From assembly GCA_963792385.1 (NCBI GenBank), contig CAWBVZ010000012.1:186001-250000 (forward strand): a stretch of 64,000 nucleotides of DNA. Reading direction: 5' to 3'. Positions 25,384-37,540 of the stretch are shown here, in pieces. This DNA comes from DASSUW01 sp963792385. GTDB taxonomy: Bacteria; Actinomycetota; Thermoleophilia; Solirubrobacterales; Solirubrobacteraceae. The translations under genes and the position numbers were made by a program. The notes under the pieces are model-generated. The model searched no databases. It worked only from the letters and a program-made list of their open reading frames with translations, and had not been told where the DNA came from. Numbering within the stretch: position 1 is the first letter of the stretch; each line of letters starts with the position of its first letter.

Positions 25384-28358
25384 TCAGCGTGCTGTCATGC
25401 CGAGCCGGTGCGCGACGGCGGCGGCCTCGACCCGGCCGCCCACGTCGAGCTTCGCCAGGATCCGCGACACGTGGACGCTGGCGGTCTTCTCGCTCATGAA
25501 CAGCTCCGCGCCGATCTCGCGGTTCGTGCGCCCTTCGGCCACGAGCAGCAGCACCTGGTGCTCGCGCGGCGTCAGGCCGAGCGGGTCGCTCGCCGCCGAC
25601 TCTTGGGCGACCGGCTCGACCGCATCCATGCGCACGCGCGCGCGGCGCGCGAGCGCGTCCGCGGCGTCCACCAGCGGCGCGGCCTCCATTGCCTCGGCCG
25701 CCGTCCGCGCGGCGACGAGCGGTCCGGCGGCGGCGACCCGGTCGCCGGCGGCGACGTGGGCCTCGCGGCGCGCAGGCGCGCGTAGGCGACCGGCCACGGC
25801 TGGCCGAGCGTGTCGAACCCGGCGGCGGCGTCGAGCCAGGCGCCCGGGTCGGGCTCACCGTGCCCGAGCGCGTGTTCGAGCCGTGTCAGCTCGGCGGCCG
25901 CGAGCGCCGCGTAGTGCCGGCCCTCGGCCCACTGGCCGGGCATATCGCGTGCCCCGGCCAGGCGCGACTCGAGCGTGCGGGCAACCTCGTCGTCGAACGG
26001 CTCGCCGCGTGCGGCCGCACGCTCGGCGCCGTCGGCCTCGACCATCAGCGCCACCCACAGCAGCTTCAGCCGCCGGTCGCCCTCGTCGGTGCCCTCCACG
26101 CTCGCGAGGCCGCGCGCGGCGGCGGTGCGCGCGTCCTCGAGCCGGCCCTCGCGCACTGCGAGCTGCGCCGACATCAGCTCGAGCGGCTCGCTCCACTGCG
26201 GATCGCGGCTGCCGATGGCCTGGCGCCGGAGCTTGTCGAGGGCGTGGTGAGCGGCGGCGTCGTCGCCGCGCAGGATCGCGAGCCGCGCACGCACGTCACG
26301 CAGGAACATCGCCGTCGTGCCGACCGCGTCCCCAGGTATGCGGTCCGGGAGCGCGGCTGCGGCCTCGGCGGTGCGGCCGAGCCGCAGCAGCTGATTCGCC
26401 AGCTGCAGCTCGAGGAACGCGTCGTAGACCGACGGCTCGCCGTGTTCGCGGACGATCGGCAGCGCCGCTCGCACCTCGGCGACGGCGTCCTCGGTGTGGC
26501 CGGACAGGTCGAGCACCTCTGAGAGGTTCACGACGGCGCGGGCGTGGCCGGCCGGCGGGCCCTCGCGGGCGGCGAGGTCGCGTGCCTCGCGCAGGAGGCG
26601 CGCGCCCTCCTCGGTCTCGCCGAGCGCGGCGCGGGCGAAGCCCTCGGTGTTGCAGCCGGCGGTCTCGAGCGCGACGGCGCCCAGGCGCCGGGCATCCTTC
26701 GCGGCGGCGGCCGCTTCGACGGCCGCCTCGCGGAAGTGCCCGCGCAGCATCAGGCCCTTGGCCTTCTGGGCACGCAGCCGCGTGCGCTCGAGCTCGGCCT
26801 CTTCGGGAAGCAGTTCCAGCGCCAGCCGCAGCTCCTCGTCGCTCTCGTCGTGCTCGCTGGCGTACCGCAGATAGCTGGCCAGCTCGGAGTGCAGGCGCGA
26901 GAGCTGCACGGGATCAGCGCCCGGAGCGCCGTCGATGAGCGCCTCGCGCTGGAGCGCGACGGCGCGAGCGCCCTCGAAGCCGTCGGCGGCCGCCGCTGCG
27001 GCCTTGCGCAGCACGTCGGAGCGCGGCATCCCGGCGCGCTCGGCGGCGTCGGGCACGCGGTCCCACAGCTCGAGCGCGCGCTCGAAGTGGCGCAGCGCCT
27101 CGCCATAGGCGAACACGCGGCGGGCGGCGAGCCCGGCCGCGACGCCCGCCCCGAGCGCCCGCGGCAGGTCGTGCGCGGCGCGCCAGTGGCACGCCAGCTC
27201 GGCGGCGAGCGTCGCGGGGGGAAGGTCTCCGAGCAGAGCGGGGTCGGTCTCGAGCACGCCGGCGAGCACCGCGTGCAGCGCCGTGCGCTCGCCCGGGAGC
27301 AGGTCCTCGAAGATCGCCTCGCCGACGAGTGCGTGGCGGAACGCGTACGTCCCGTCGGGGTGGCTCACGAGGACCTGGTGGGCCACGGCCTCGCGCGCGC
27401 CCTCCAGCAGCTCGGCCTCCGGCAGCGTGCTGATCGCGGCGAGCAGCGGGTGGGCCATCGGCCGCTCGACCACCGCGGCGATGCGCACGACCTCCTGGGC
27501 CGCCGCCGGCAGGCGCTCGAAGCGACCGACCAGCGCGTCGCGCAGGGTGTCGGGCAGTTCGCTGCAGCCGTCCGAGGACGCCGCGAGCAGCTCCTCCGTG
27601 TAGAGCGGGTTGCCCTGCCCGCGGGCGTACAGGCGCTCGGTCAGGTCGTCGTCGGCGGGACCGTCGAGGATGCCCGCGAGCTGGGCGGCGACCTCCTGGC
27701 GACTGAAGCGCTCGACAGCGATCCGCTGCACGCCGGGCACGCGCTCGAGCTCGGCGAGCACCGGGCGCAGCGGGTGGCGGCGGTGCAGCTCGTCGGAGCG
27801 ATAGGTCACCAGCAGGCACAGCTGCTCGGTACGGGCGCTGCGGACGAGGAAGACGAGGAAGTCGCGCGTCGAGGGATCGGCCCAGTGCAGGTCCTCGAGC
27901 ACGAGCGCGATGGGCTGGTCGCGGCCGAGCCGCTCGATCAGCGCCAGGAGGGCCTCAAACAGCCGCGCCTGACTGGCGGGCTCGGGGTCATCGCCCGTGC
28001 GGAACTCAGGGATCAGCTCGGCCAGCGAGGCGCGCGTGCCCGCGGGCAGCTCGAGGTCGGTCCCGCACTCGGCCAGCTCGCGCGCGACCGGGCGCAGCGC
28101 GTCGACCAGCGGGGCGTACGGGAAGACGGTGCCGCCGAGCTCGAGGCAGTGGCCGATCAGGACACGCGCGCCCGCGGTGGTCGCGCGCGCCTCGAACTCC
28201 GCGACCATGCGGCTCTTGCCGACGCCGGACTCGCCGGCGACGAACGCGAACGCCGGAACGCCGGCGGCCGCGCAGTCGAGCGCGCCGTCGAGAGCGGCGA
28301 GCTCGTCGGCGCGGCCGACGAAGGTGGGGCTGGAGACGCGGCGGAGCACGACCCCCAT
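25384..28358 (-). CDS. Large ATP-binding LuxR-family regulator (LAL type), copy 2, frameshifted near its 3' end
   Basis: Paralogue of the regulator at 20356-23310: P-loop VAGESGVGKSRMV, LVLEDLHWADPSTRDFL, helical middle and C-terminal helix-turn-helix LTPREHQVLLLVAEGRTNRE and VHVSRILAKLDVGG. Near 25775 the frame changes by -1 (or +2): RLRAA continues as EAHVAAGDRVAAAG in the other frame, which aligns with EAFVAAGDREAAA of copy 1. Without repair the protein loses its DNA-binding domain. ATG 28358 is the likely start; GTG 28403 is an alternative. Confidence 0.83.
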
Positions 28359-28403
28359 GATGGAGGCCGAGCCCGCCGCATTCCAGCCGGGGAGGACGCT
28401 CAC

Positions 28404-28726
28404 TAGCCGACGCGACGTACGTGGAGCCGGCCAGGCGAGACCGGAGTGCCGGGGAGCACCGCGGGTCCCGCGACGGGCGAGCAGGCGACGGCGGGGGATC
28501 CGGCGGGCGCGGCGAGCGGTCTCGGCGCGGTCCTCGGCGAGCTGGTTGGTGACTGCGGAGAGAATGAAGCGGGTGCATGCCGATTGAAACTACGGCTGAG
28601 GCCCTCCCCTTACATCGGGATGTCACGCCGACCTGAGCGGCCCGATGCCTTAGTCGCGGCTGAGAACCCCTTAGGCGCTCCTTGTCGCGTAGTTTCCTCA
28701 GTGCAACCGACTAGGAGAGAGGCGCA
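28404..28726. promoter_or_regulatory. Intergenic region with promoter of the pentose phosphate operon
   Basis: About 320 bases between the divergent regulator gene and tkt. A 96-codon plus-strand frame (28446-28736) has no recognisable similarity or site and is judged non-coding. ACATC-GG-GATGT at 28612-28623 is a perfect 5-base dyad about 100 bases before tkt and could be an operator. The tkt ribosome-binding site AGGAG (28713-28717) is clear, 9 bases before the TTG start. Confidence 0.5.
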
Positions 28727-30724
28727 TTGTCCGTGACGACAGAGCGGGCTGCCCTCGACGAGCTGTGCATCAACACGATCCGCACGCTGTCGATGGATGC
28801 GGTCCAGAAGGCCAACTCGGGCCACCCGGGCACTCCGATGGCGCTCGCGCCGGTGGCCTACCTGCTCTACACGCGTGTCATGCGCCACTCGCCGGAGCAC
28901 CCCGATTGGCCCGCGCGCGACCGCTTCGTGCTCTCGGCGGGCCACGCGTCGATGCTCCTGTACTCGATCCTGCACCTCACCGGGTACGGCGTCTCGCTCG
29001 ACGACATCAAGAACTTCCGCCAGCTCGGCTCCCCGTGCGCGGGGCATCCGGAATACGGCCACGCGCCCGGGATCGAGACCACCACCGGGCCGCTCGGCCA
29101 GGGGATCTCGACCGCCGTCGGCCTCGCGCTCGGCGAGCGCATGATGGCCGCCCGCTTCGGCGAGGACATGGTCGGCCACTTCACGTACGTGATCGCGTCC
29201 GACGGTGACCTCGAGGAGGGGATCGCGTCGGAGGCGAGCTCGCTCGGCGGCCATCTCGGCCTCGGCCGCCTGATCGTCTTCTACGACGACAACCACATCT
29301 CGATCGAGGGCGACACCGCGCTCGCCTTCTCCGAGGACGTCGGCAAGCGCTACGAGGCGTACGGCTGGCACGTCCAGAACCTCGGCGAGGACCTGGAGCT
29401 CGACACGATGGAGGCGGCCGTCGAGACCGCCCAGCGCGAGACCGGCCGCCCGAGCATGATCATCCTCCGCACGCACATCGCGCCCGGCTCGCCGAACAAG
29501 CAGGACACGCACGAGGCGCACGGCGCGCCGCTCGGCGACGAGGAGATCCGCCTCACCAAGCAGGTCTACAACTGGCCCAGCGAGGAGCCGTTCTTCATCC
29601 CGGACGACGCGCTCGCGCACTTCCGCGAGGCGGTTGACCGCGGGCGCGACCTGTACGGCAAGTGGCAGGAGCGCTTCGACGCGGCCGAGCAGCGCGAGGA
29701 GCTCCAGCGCGTGCTCGATCGCCGGCTGCCGGAGGGCTGGGACGCCGACGTGCCCAAGAAGGGCCCCGACGCTGGCATGATCGCCACCCGCAAGGCCTCC
29801 AACGAGGTGATCCAGTGGGCCGCCGGGCAGGTGCCCGAGATGATCGGCGGCTCAGCCGACCTGGCGCCGTCGACGCTGACGCTGATCAACGGCGGCGGCG
29901 ACGTGGAGGCGGGCGACTACGCCGCGCGCAACTTCCACTTCGGCATCCGCGAGCACGCGATGGGCGCGGTCGTCAACGGCCTCGTGCTGCAGGGATTTCG
30001 CGCCTTCGGTGCCGGCTTCCTGATCTTCAGCGACTACATGAAGGGCTCGATCCGGCTCGCCGCGATCATGGGCATCCCGTCGACGTTCGTGTTCACGCAC
30101 GATTCGATCGGCCTCGGCGAGGACGGCCCGACGCACCAGCCGATCGAGCAGCTCGCGACGCTGCGGGCGACGCCGAACATCGACGTCGTGCGCCCGGCGG
30201 GCTTCAACGAGACCGGGCTCGCGTGGCGACACGCGCTGCGCCAGACCGACCGCCCGACCGTGCTCGCGCTCTCGCGTCAGGGCCTCCCGGTGTGGGACCC
30301 GGCCGGCGTGCCGGACGATGCGATCGAGCGTGGCGCCTACGTGCTGCGCGAGAGCGAGGGCGAGCCGGAGCTGATCCTGATGGGCACCGGCTCGGAGGTC
30401 CACATCGCCGACGACGCCGCCAAGCTGCTGGAGGCCGACGGCGTCCGCGTGCGGCTCGTGAGCATGCCGTGCCTGGACCGCTTCGCCGAGCAGGACCAGG
30501 CGTACCGCGACAGCGTGCTGCCGCCGTCGGTGCGGGGGCGCGTGGCGGTCGAGGCGGCGAGCCCGCTCGGCTGGCACCGGTGGGTCGGCGACCACGGTGA
30601 CGTGGTGGCGATGCAGGGCTTCGGCGCGTCCGCTCCGGCGAAGGCGCTGTACGAGCACTTCGGGTTCAGCGGAGCGGCGGTCGCGGACCGTGCGCGCGCC
30701 GTTCTGGAAAGGACGAGGACATGA
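28727..30724 (+). CDS. tkt: Transketolase
   Basis: 665 residues, start TTG 28727 set by AGGAG 9 bases upstream (GTG 28733 is the next choice). Thiamine diphosphate motif GDGDLEEG-like (ASDGDLEEGIASEASSLGG...DDNHISIEGDT), N-terminal NSGHPGTPMALAPVAY and C-terminal FTHDSIGLGEDGPTHQPIEQ are standard transketolase blocks. It moves two-carbon units between pentose and triose/hexose phosphates. First gene of a long operon; its stop overlaps the next ATG (ATGA). Confidence 0.96.
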   Translation: MSVTTERAALDELCINTIRTLSMDAVQKANSGHPGTPMALAPVAYLLYTRVMRHSPEHPDWPARDRFVLSAGHASMLLYSILHLTGYGVSLDDIKNFRQLGSPCAGHPEYGHAPGIETTTGPLGQGISTAVGLALGERMMAARFGEDMVGHFTYVIASDGDLEEGIASEASSLGGHLGLGRLIVFYDDNHISIEGDTALAFSEDVGKRYEAYGWHVQNLGEDLELDTMEAAVETAQRETGRPSMIILRTHIAPGSPNKQDTHEAHGAPLGDEEIRLTKQVYNWPSEEPFFIPDDALAHFREAVDRGRDLYGKWQERFDAAEQREELQRVLDRRLPEGWDADVPKKGPDAGMIATRKASNEVIQWAAGQVPEMIGGSADLAPSTLTLINGGGDVEAGDYAARNFHFGIREHAMGAVVNGLVLQGFRAFGAGFLIFSDYMKGSIRLAAIMGIPSTFVFTHDSIGLGEDGPTHQPIEQLATLRATPNIDVVRPAGFNETGLAWRHALRQTDRPTVLALSRQGLPVWDPAGVPDDAIERGAYVLRESEGEPELILMGTGSEVHIADDAAKLLEADGVRVRLVSMPCLDRFAEQDQAYRDSVLPPSVRGRVAVEAASPLGWHRWVGDHGDVVAMQGFGASAPAKALYEHFGFSGAAVADRARAVLERTRT

Positions 30725-33370
30725 GCGTCAGTCCGCAGGTCAACGAGCGGCTCGCCGCGCTGACGGAGGCCGGGACCAGCGTGTGGCTGGACCAGATCCG
30801 CCGCGGCATGATCGAGGACGGCGAGCTCGGGCGCCTGGTCGAAGAGGACTCGCTGCGCGGGGTCACCTCGAACCCGGCGATCTTCGAGAAGGCGATCCTC
30901 GGCTCGCCCGACTACGACGAGGATCTCGCCGCCGCCGCCCGCGAAGGGCTGTCCGCGCGCGAGGTCTACCGCCGGCTGGCCGTCCGCGACGTGCAGCTTG
31001 CCGCCGACGTGCTGCGCCCGGTCTACGACGAGACCGGCGGCTACGACGGCTACGTCTCGCTCGAGGTCGCGCCGCGCCTGGCGCACGACACCGAGGGCAC
31101 GCTCGAGCAGGCGCGGATGTACTGGGGCCTGGTCGACCGTCCGAACGTGATGATCAAGATCCCCGCCACCGAGGAGGGGATCCCGGCGATCGAACAGGCG
31201 CTGTACGAGGGCATGAACGTCAACGTCACGCTGCTGTTCGCCGTGTCGTACTACGAGCGCGTGATGGACGCCTTCATCAACGCCAACGAGCGCCGCCTGG
31301 CCGAGGGCAAGCCGCTCGACCGCCACTCGGTCGCCTCGTTCTTCGTCTCGCGCGTCGACAGCGAGGTGGACAAGCGGCTCGAGGCGATCTCCCGCAACGA
31401 CCTCGCCGGCCGCGCCGGGCTCGCCAACGCCCGCGCCGCCTACCGCGCGTTCCAGCGCGTCTTCGGAGGCGACCGCTTCACCGCCTTGCGCGAGGCCGGC
31501 GCGCCCGTCCAGCGGCCGCTGTGGGCGTCCACCGGCGTCAAGAACCCCGCGTATCCCGAGACGATGTACGTCTACGGCCTCGTCGGGCCCGACACGGTCA
31601 ACACGATGCCGCTGCCGACGCTGACCGCGGCCGCACGCGAGGGCGAGGTCACCGGCGCGACGGCGGCAGATGACCCGACGGGCGACCTCGATGCCCTGCG
31701 CGCCGCCGGCATCGACCTCGACGACGTCACCGAGCAGCTCCTGCGCGACGGCATCGACGCGTTCGTGGTGCCGATGAACAAGCTGCTCGACGGCATCGAG
31801 TCCAAGCGCGAGGCGATCGTCACCGGGCGCCCCGAGACGATCGAGGCCGACCTGCCGGCCGCGCTCGAGCAGGCGGTCGCCGGCCGCCTGCGGCGCGCGC
31901 TGGACGACGACGTCGTGCACCGGATCTGGCACCGCGACGCCACCCTCTGGGGCCCCGCCGGGCACGCCCGAGATCACCGACCGGCTCGGCTGGCTCGACA
32001 TCTCCGAGAAGATGCTCGAGAACGTCGACGAGCTGGAGGCGTTCGCCGCGGAGGTTCGCGCCGCCGGCTTCACCGACGCCGTGCTGCTGGGGATGGGCGG
32101 CTCGAGCCTCGCGCCCGAGGTGTTCCGGCGCTCGTGCGCCGGAGCCCGCGATGCGCCTGCACGTGCTCGACTCGACGCACCCGGACCAGATCGCGGCGAC
32201 GGCCGACGCGATCGACCTCGACAAGACCGCTGTTCATCGTCTCCTCCAAGTCCGGCGGCACGATCGAGACGATGTCGCAGTTCAAGTTCTTCCACGAGCG
32301 CCAGGGCGACGGTGCGCACTTCGTGGCGGTCACCGACCCGGGCACTTCGCTCGCCGAGCTCGGCCGCCGAGAACGGCTTCCGGCGCGTGTTCGAGAACGA
32401 CCCCGAGATCGGCGGGCGCTACTCGGCGCTGTCGCTACTTCGGGCTCGTGCCGGCCGCGCTGCTCGGCGTCGACATCGGCGCGGTGCTCGAGGCCGCGGA
32501 GGTCGCGATCCAGAACTGCCAGCATGAAGGAGGGCAACTCCGGCCTGTGGCTCGGGATCGCGCTCGGCGAGCTGGCACTGCCACGGCCGCGACAAGCTGA
32601 CGTTCGTGGTCGACGAGCCGCTGTCCGTCGTTCGGCCTGTGGGCCGAGCAGCTCGTCGCCGAGTCGACCGGCAAGCACGGCCGCGGCATCCTGCCGATCG
32701 CCGACGAGCCGGCGGTCGATCCGGACGCGTACGGGCAGGACCGCGTGTTCCTGCACATCGCCAGCGGCGACGAGCGCAACGCCGAGCACAGTCGCCGCGC
32801 TGCGCAAGGCCGGCCACCCGACGATCACCGTCCACGCCGAGGGCCCGACCGACCTCGGGCGGATCTTCTTCTTCTCCGAGTTCGCCACCGCGGTGGCCGG
32901 CTGGGTGCTGGAGCATCAACCCGTTCGACCAGCCGAACGTGCAGGAGGCCAAGGACAACACGAGCCGGGTGCTCAACGAGGGCGCGCCGAACCTCGATCC
33001 GGGCCGCCTCGACGAGATGCTGGCCGGCCTCGCGCCGCCGCGCTACCTGGCGATCATGGCCTACGTGCCCTACAGCGAGGAGACCGACGCCGCGGTTGCG
33101 CGCCTGCGCGCGAAGCTGATCACGGAGCACGGCGTGGCGACGACGTTCGGCTACGGCCCGCGCTACCTGCACTCCACGGGCCAGTTCCACAAGGGCGGAC
33201 CGCCGACCGGCGCGTTCGTCGAGATCGTCGACGAGCCGCAGGCCGACCTGCCGGTGCCGGGCGAGCCATTCACGTTCGGCCAGCTGATCCGTGCGCAGGC
33301 CGACGGCGACCTGCAGACGCTGCGCTCGCACGGGCTGGACGCCGTGCGGACCGGGAAGGAGATCCTCTGA
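30721..33370 (+). CDS. Bifunctional transaldolase/glucose-6-phosphate isomerase, about ten +1 frameshifts in the isomerase half
   Basis: The intact first 410 codons are transaldolase: TSNPAIFEKAIL, the Schiff-base lysine in NVMIKIPATEEG, and LFAVSYYERVMDAF. From about 31960 the phosphoglucose isomerase half (IVSSKSGGTIETMSQFKFF, LLGMGGSSLAPEVF, FGYGPRYLHSTGQFHKGGPP) can be rebuilt only by ten successive +1 shifts, near 31960, 32150, 32231, 32369, 32438, 32520, 32584, 32632, 32789 and 32914. The span is 10 bases longer than a clean 880-codon gene. Known tal-pgi fusions have this order. The isomerase feeds zwf, transaldolase works with tkt. As written only transaldolase would be made. Confidence 0.85.
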
Positions 33371-34271
33371 TGCAACTCGGCTTCGTGGGCCTGGGGAAGA
33401 TGGGCGGCAACATGGTCCATCGCATCCACCGCGACTCGGACAACCAGGTCGTCGCGTTCGACCACCACGCGGAGGCGATCAGCACCGCCGAGGGGTTCGG
33501 CGCCACCGGCGCGTCGTCGCTCGAGGATCTCGTGGCGAAGCTCGAGAAGCCGCGCACGATCTGGCTGATGGTGCCCGCCGGCGACCCGACCGAGCAGACC
33601 GTCAACACGCTCGCCGACCTGATCGACGAGGGCGACACGATCGTCGACGGCGGCAACACGAACTGGCACGACGACGTGCGCCGCGCCGCCGCGCTGGACG
33701 AGCGCGGCATCCACTACGTCGACGTCGGCACCTCCGGCGGCGTCTGGGGCCTCGAGGTCGGCTACTGCATGATGGTCGGCGGCCACCAGGAGAGCGTGGA
33801 TCGCCTCGCGCCGATCCTCGACGTGCTCGCCCCGCCGGACGGCTGGCGCCGGTTCGGTGACGCCGGCGCGGGCCACTTCGTGAAGATGGTCCACAACGGG
33901 GTTGAGTACGGGATGATGCAGGCCTACGCCGAGGGCTTCGACCTGATGCACAAGTCGAAGTTCGACGTCGACCTCAAGGAGGTCGCGGGCCTCTGGCAGC
34001 GCGGCTCGGTGGTGCGCTCGTGGCTCTGCGAGCTGGCCGAGAAGGCGTTCGCCGAGGAGGGCAACGACCTCGCGGCGCTCAAGGGCCACGTCAGCGACTC
34101 CGGCGAGGGCCGCTGGACGATCATCGACGCGATCGACCACGACGTGCCGACGCCGGTGATCACCGCCGCGCTGTACGCCCGCTTCTACTCGCGCGGCGAA
34201 GGCGAGTACACCCACAAGGTGCTCGCCGCGCTGCGCAACCAGTTCGGGGGCCACGCGGTCGAGCGACAGGG

Positions 34272-34275
<4 letters not shown>
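33370..34275 (+). CDS. gnd: 6-phosphogluconate dehydrogenase, decarboxylating
   Basis: 301 residues, intact. Nucleotide fold FVGLGKMGGNMV at the N terminus, DGGNTNWHDDVRRA substrate loop, and catalytic KMVHNGVEYGMMQAYAEGF. The length is that of the short GndA/YqeC form, usually NAD-preferring. It oxidises 6-phosphogluconate to ribulose-5-phosphate. ATG 33370 overlaps the fusion gene's TGA; the stop overlaps zwf (ATGA). Notably free of the frameshifts seen on both sides. Confidence 0.95.
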
Positions 34276-35804
<1,529 letters not shown>

Positions 35805-35805
<1 letters not shown>

Positions 35806-36861
35806 TGGACGAAGTCTGGTCCGAGCGGGACACGACGCCGGCGCGGATCGAGGCCGCGCTGCGCGAGATCGTCACCGAGCACCACCACTCCGACCATCCG
35901 TTCGTACCCGCGCGGGTGCTGAACGTCGTGGTGGTCGTCGACGGCGAGTTCCGCGGCGAGATCGAGAACCGGCTCGAGCGCGTCGGCCGCTACCACCCGT
36001 CGCGGCTCGTGCTGTGCGCGGTCGAGCCGGGGCGGAAGACGATCGACGCGTGGGCCGGGGTCGGGACCGAGGACGCCGAGCCGACGCCGGGGCACATCGC
36101 GGTCGCGCGCGAGCGCGTGGAGATCGAGATCGGCGAGCGCCACCTGTCCAAGCTCGACACGATCGTCGACCCGCTGCTCGTCTCCGACCTGGCGACGATG
36201 GTGTGGGCGCCGCACGGCCACTCGCAGGCGCTCGACTCGCTGCGGCGGCTCGCGCAGATCGTGCTCGTCGACAGCCAGGACGAGCCCGACGTGTCGCGCG
36301 GCGTTGCGGCGCTCGGACGAGCTTGCCGGCTACGCCTACGTCGTCGACCTCGCGTGGCTGCGCTCGACGCCGTGGCGCGAGCGCGTGGCCGCCGCGTTCG
36401 ACCCGCCGGCGCTGCGCGCGGCGCTCGCCGGCGTGTCCGGCGTGACCGTCCGCCACCGCCACGACTCGCTGCGCCGCCGCGCTGCTGTTCTGCGGCTGGC
36501 TGGCGTCGCGCCTGGGCTGGAAGGCGGAGTCGCTGGCCAGTCGCGGCGACGCGCTGACCGGCCACGCGCGCGGGCGCCGCGCAGGAGGTCCGGATCAACC
36601 TCGACGCCGGTCGATCAGGACTCGCCCGGCCTCGCCGGGGTGACGATCGAGATCGCGTCGGGCGAGGCGATCTCGCTCGACCGCGCGCCGGGCGGCCTGC
36701 GGGCGGTGCGCCGTGCCCGCGACGGCAGCGAGCAGACCTGGACCGTGCTGGGCGCCTCGCGCGGCGAGGGCGGCATCCTCGGCGAGGGCGTCCGGCAGGC
36801 GCTGCTGCGCGATCCGACCTACCGGCCCGCGCTGTCGAGCGCGCAGCTGATGGTCTCGTAA
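35805..36861 (+). CDS. opcA: Glucose-6-phosphate dehydrogenase assembly protein OpcA, four +1 frameshifts
   Basis: GTG 35805 shares its G with the zwf stop. The first about 168 codons (VWSERDTTPARIEAALREI, RLVLCAVEPGRK, VSDLATMVWAP) are OpcA; +1 shifts near 36312, 36478, 36577 and 36610 are needed to read DELAGYAYVVDLAWLRSTPW, ALLFCGWLASRLGWKAESL, QEVRINLDA and VDQDSPGLAGVTIEIASGE. Repaired length about 350 residues is normal. OpcA activates or assembles Zwf in actinobacteria and cyanobacteria, and its place directly after zwf is classical. Confidence 0.87.
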
Positions 36862-37540
36862 TGGACATCACGCGTCCTGGACGACCCCGCCGAGGCGGTG
36901 GCGGACCTGATCGTGCAAGCCGCCGCGAGCGGCGGCCAGATCGTGCTGACGGGCGGCTCATCCCCGAAGCGCGCGTACGAGATCGCCGCGGCGCGCGACA
37001 CCGACTGGAGCGGCGCGACCGTCTGGTTCAGCGACGAGCGCTGCGTGCCGCCCGACCACGAGTTTTCGAACTTCGCGATGGCCAACGCCGCGCTGCTGTC
37101 GCGCCTGAGCGGCGCCGCCGCACGTCGAGCGGATGCAGGGCGAGCTCGGCCCCGAGGCCGGCGCGGACGCATACGAGGCGGCGATCCGCGAGCGGCTCGG
37201 CGGCGAGCCGCGCTGGGACCTCGAGCTGCTCGGCCTCGGGCCGGACGCGCACGTCGCGTCGCTGTTCCCGACGAGGCCGGAGAAGGCCGCGGTCGACCGG
37301 CTCGTGGTCGGCGTGCCGGAGGCCGGGATGGAGCCGCTGGTGCCGCGCATCTCGCTCACGCTGCCGGCGCTCAACGCGGCGCGCCACGTCGTGTTCCTCG
37401 TCACCGGCGCGGAGAAGGCCGAGGCCCTGCGGCGGGCGTTCGGCGATCCGCCGGACCCGAGCTCGCCGGCCGCCCACGTGCGCCCGCCCGCCGGTGAGCT
37501 GACGCTGTTCCTGGACCCTCCCGCGGCGGCGTCCTGGTGA
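36861..37540 (+). CDS. pgl: 6-phosphogluconolactonase, two +1 frameshifts
   Basis: ATG 36861 overlaps the opcA stop (TAATG). After +1 near 36875 the frame reads QIVLTGGSSPKRAYEIAAA and WFSDERCVPPDHEFSNFAMA, then after +1 near 37120 HVERMQGELG, DLELLGLGPDAHVASLFPTRP, all Pgl/NagB-fold motifs. Repaired length about 225 residues. It hydrolyses the lactone made by Zwf. The last frame runs cleanly to TGA, which overlaps the ROK gene start (GTGA). Confidence 0.86.

Noticed and set aside
28446..28736. A 96-codon frame before tkt
   Set aside because: No similarity or ribosome-binding site, and it overlaps the well-supported TTG start of tkt.
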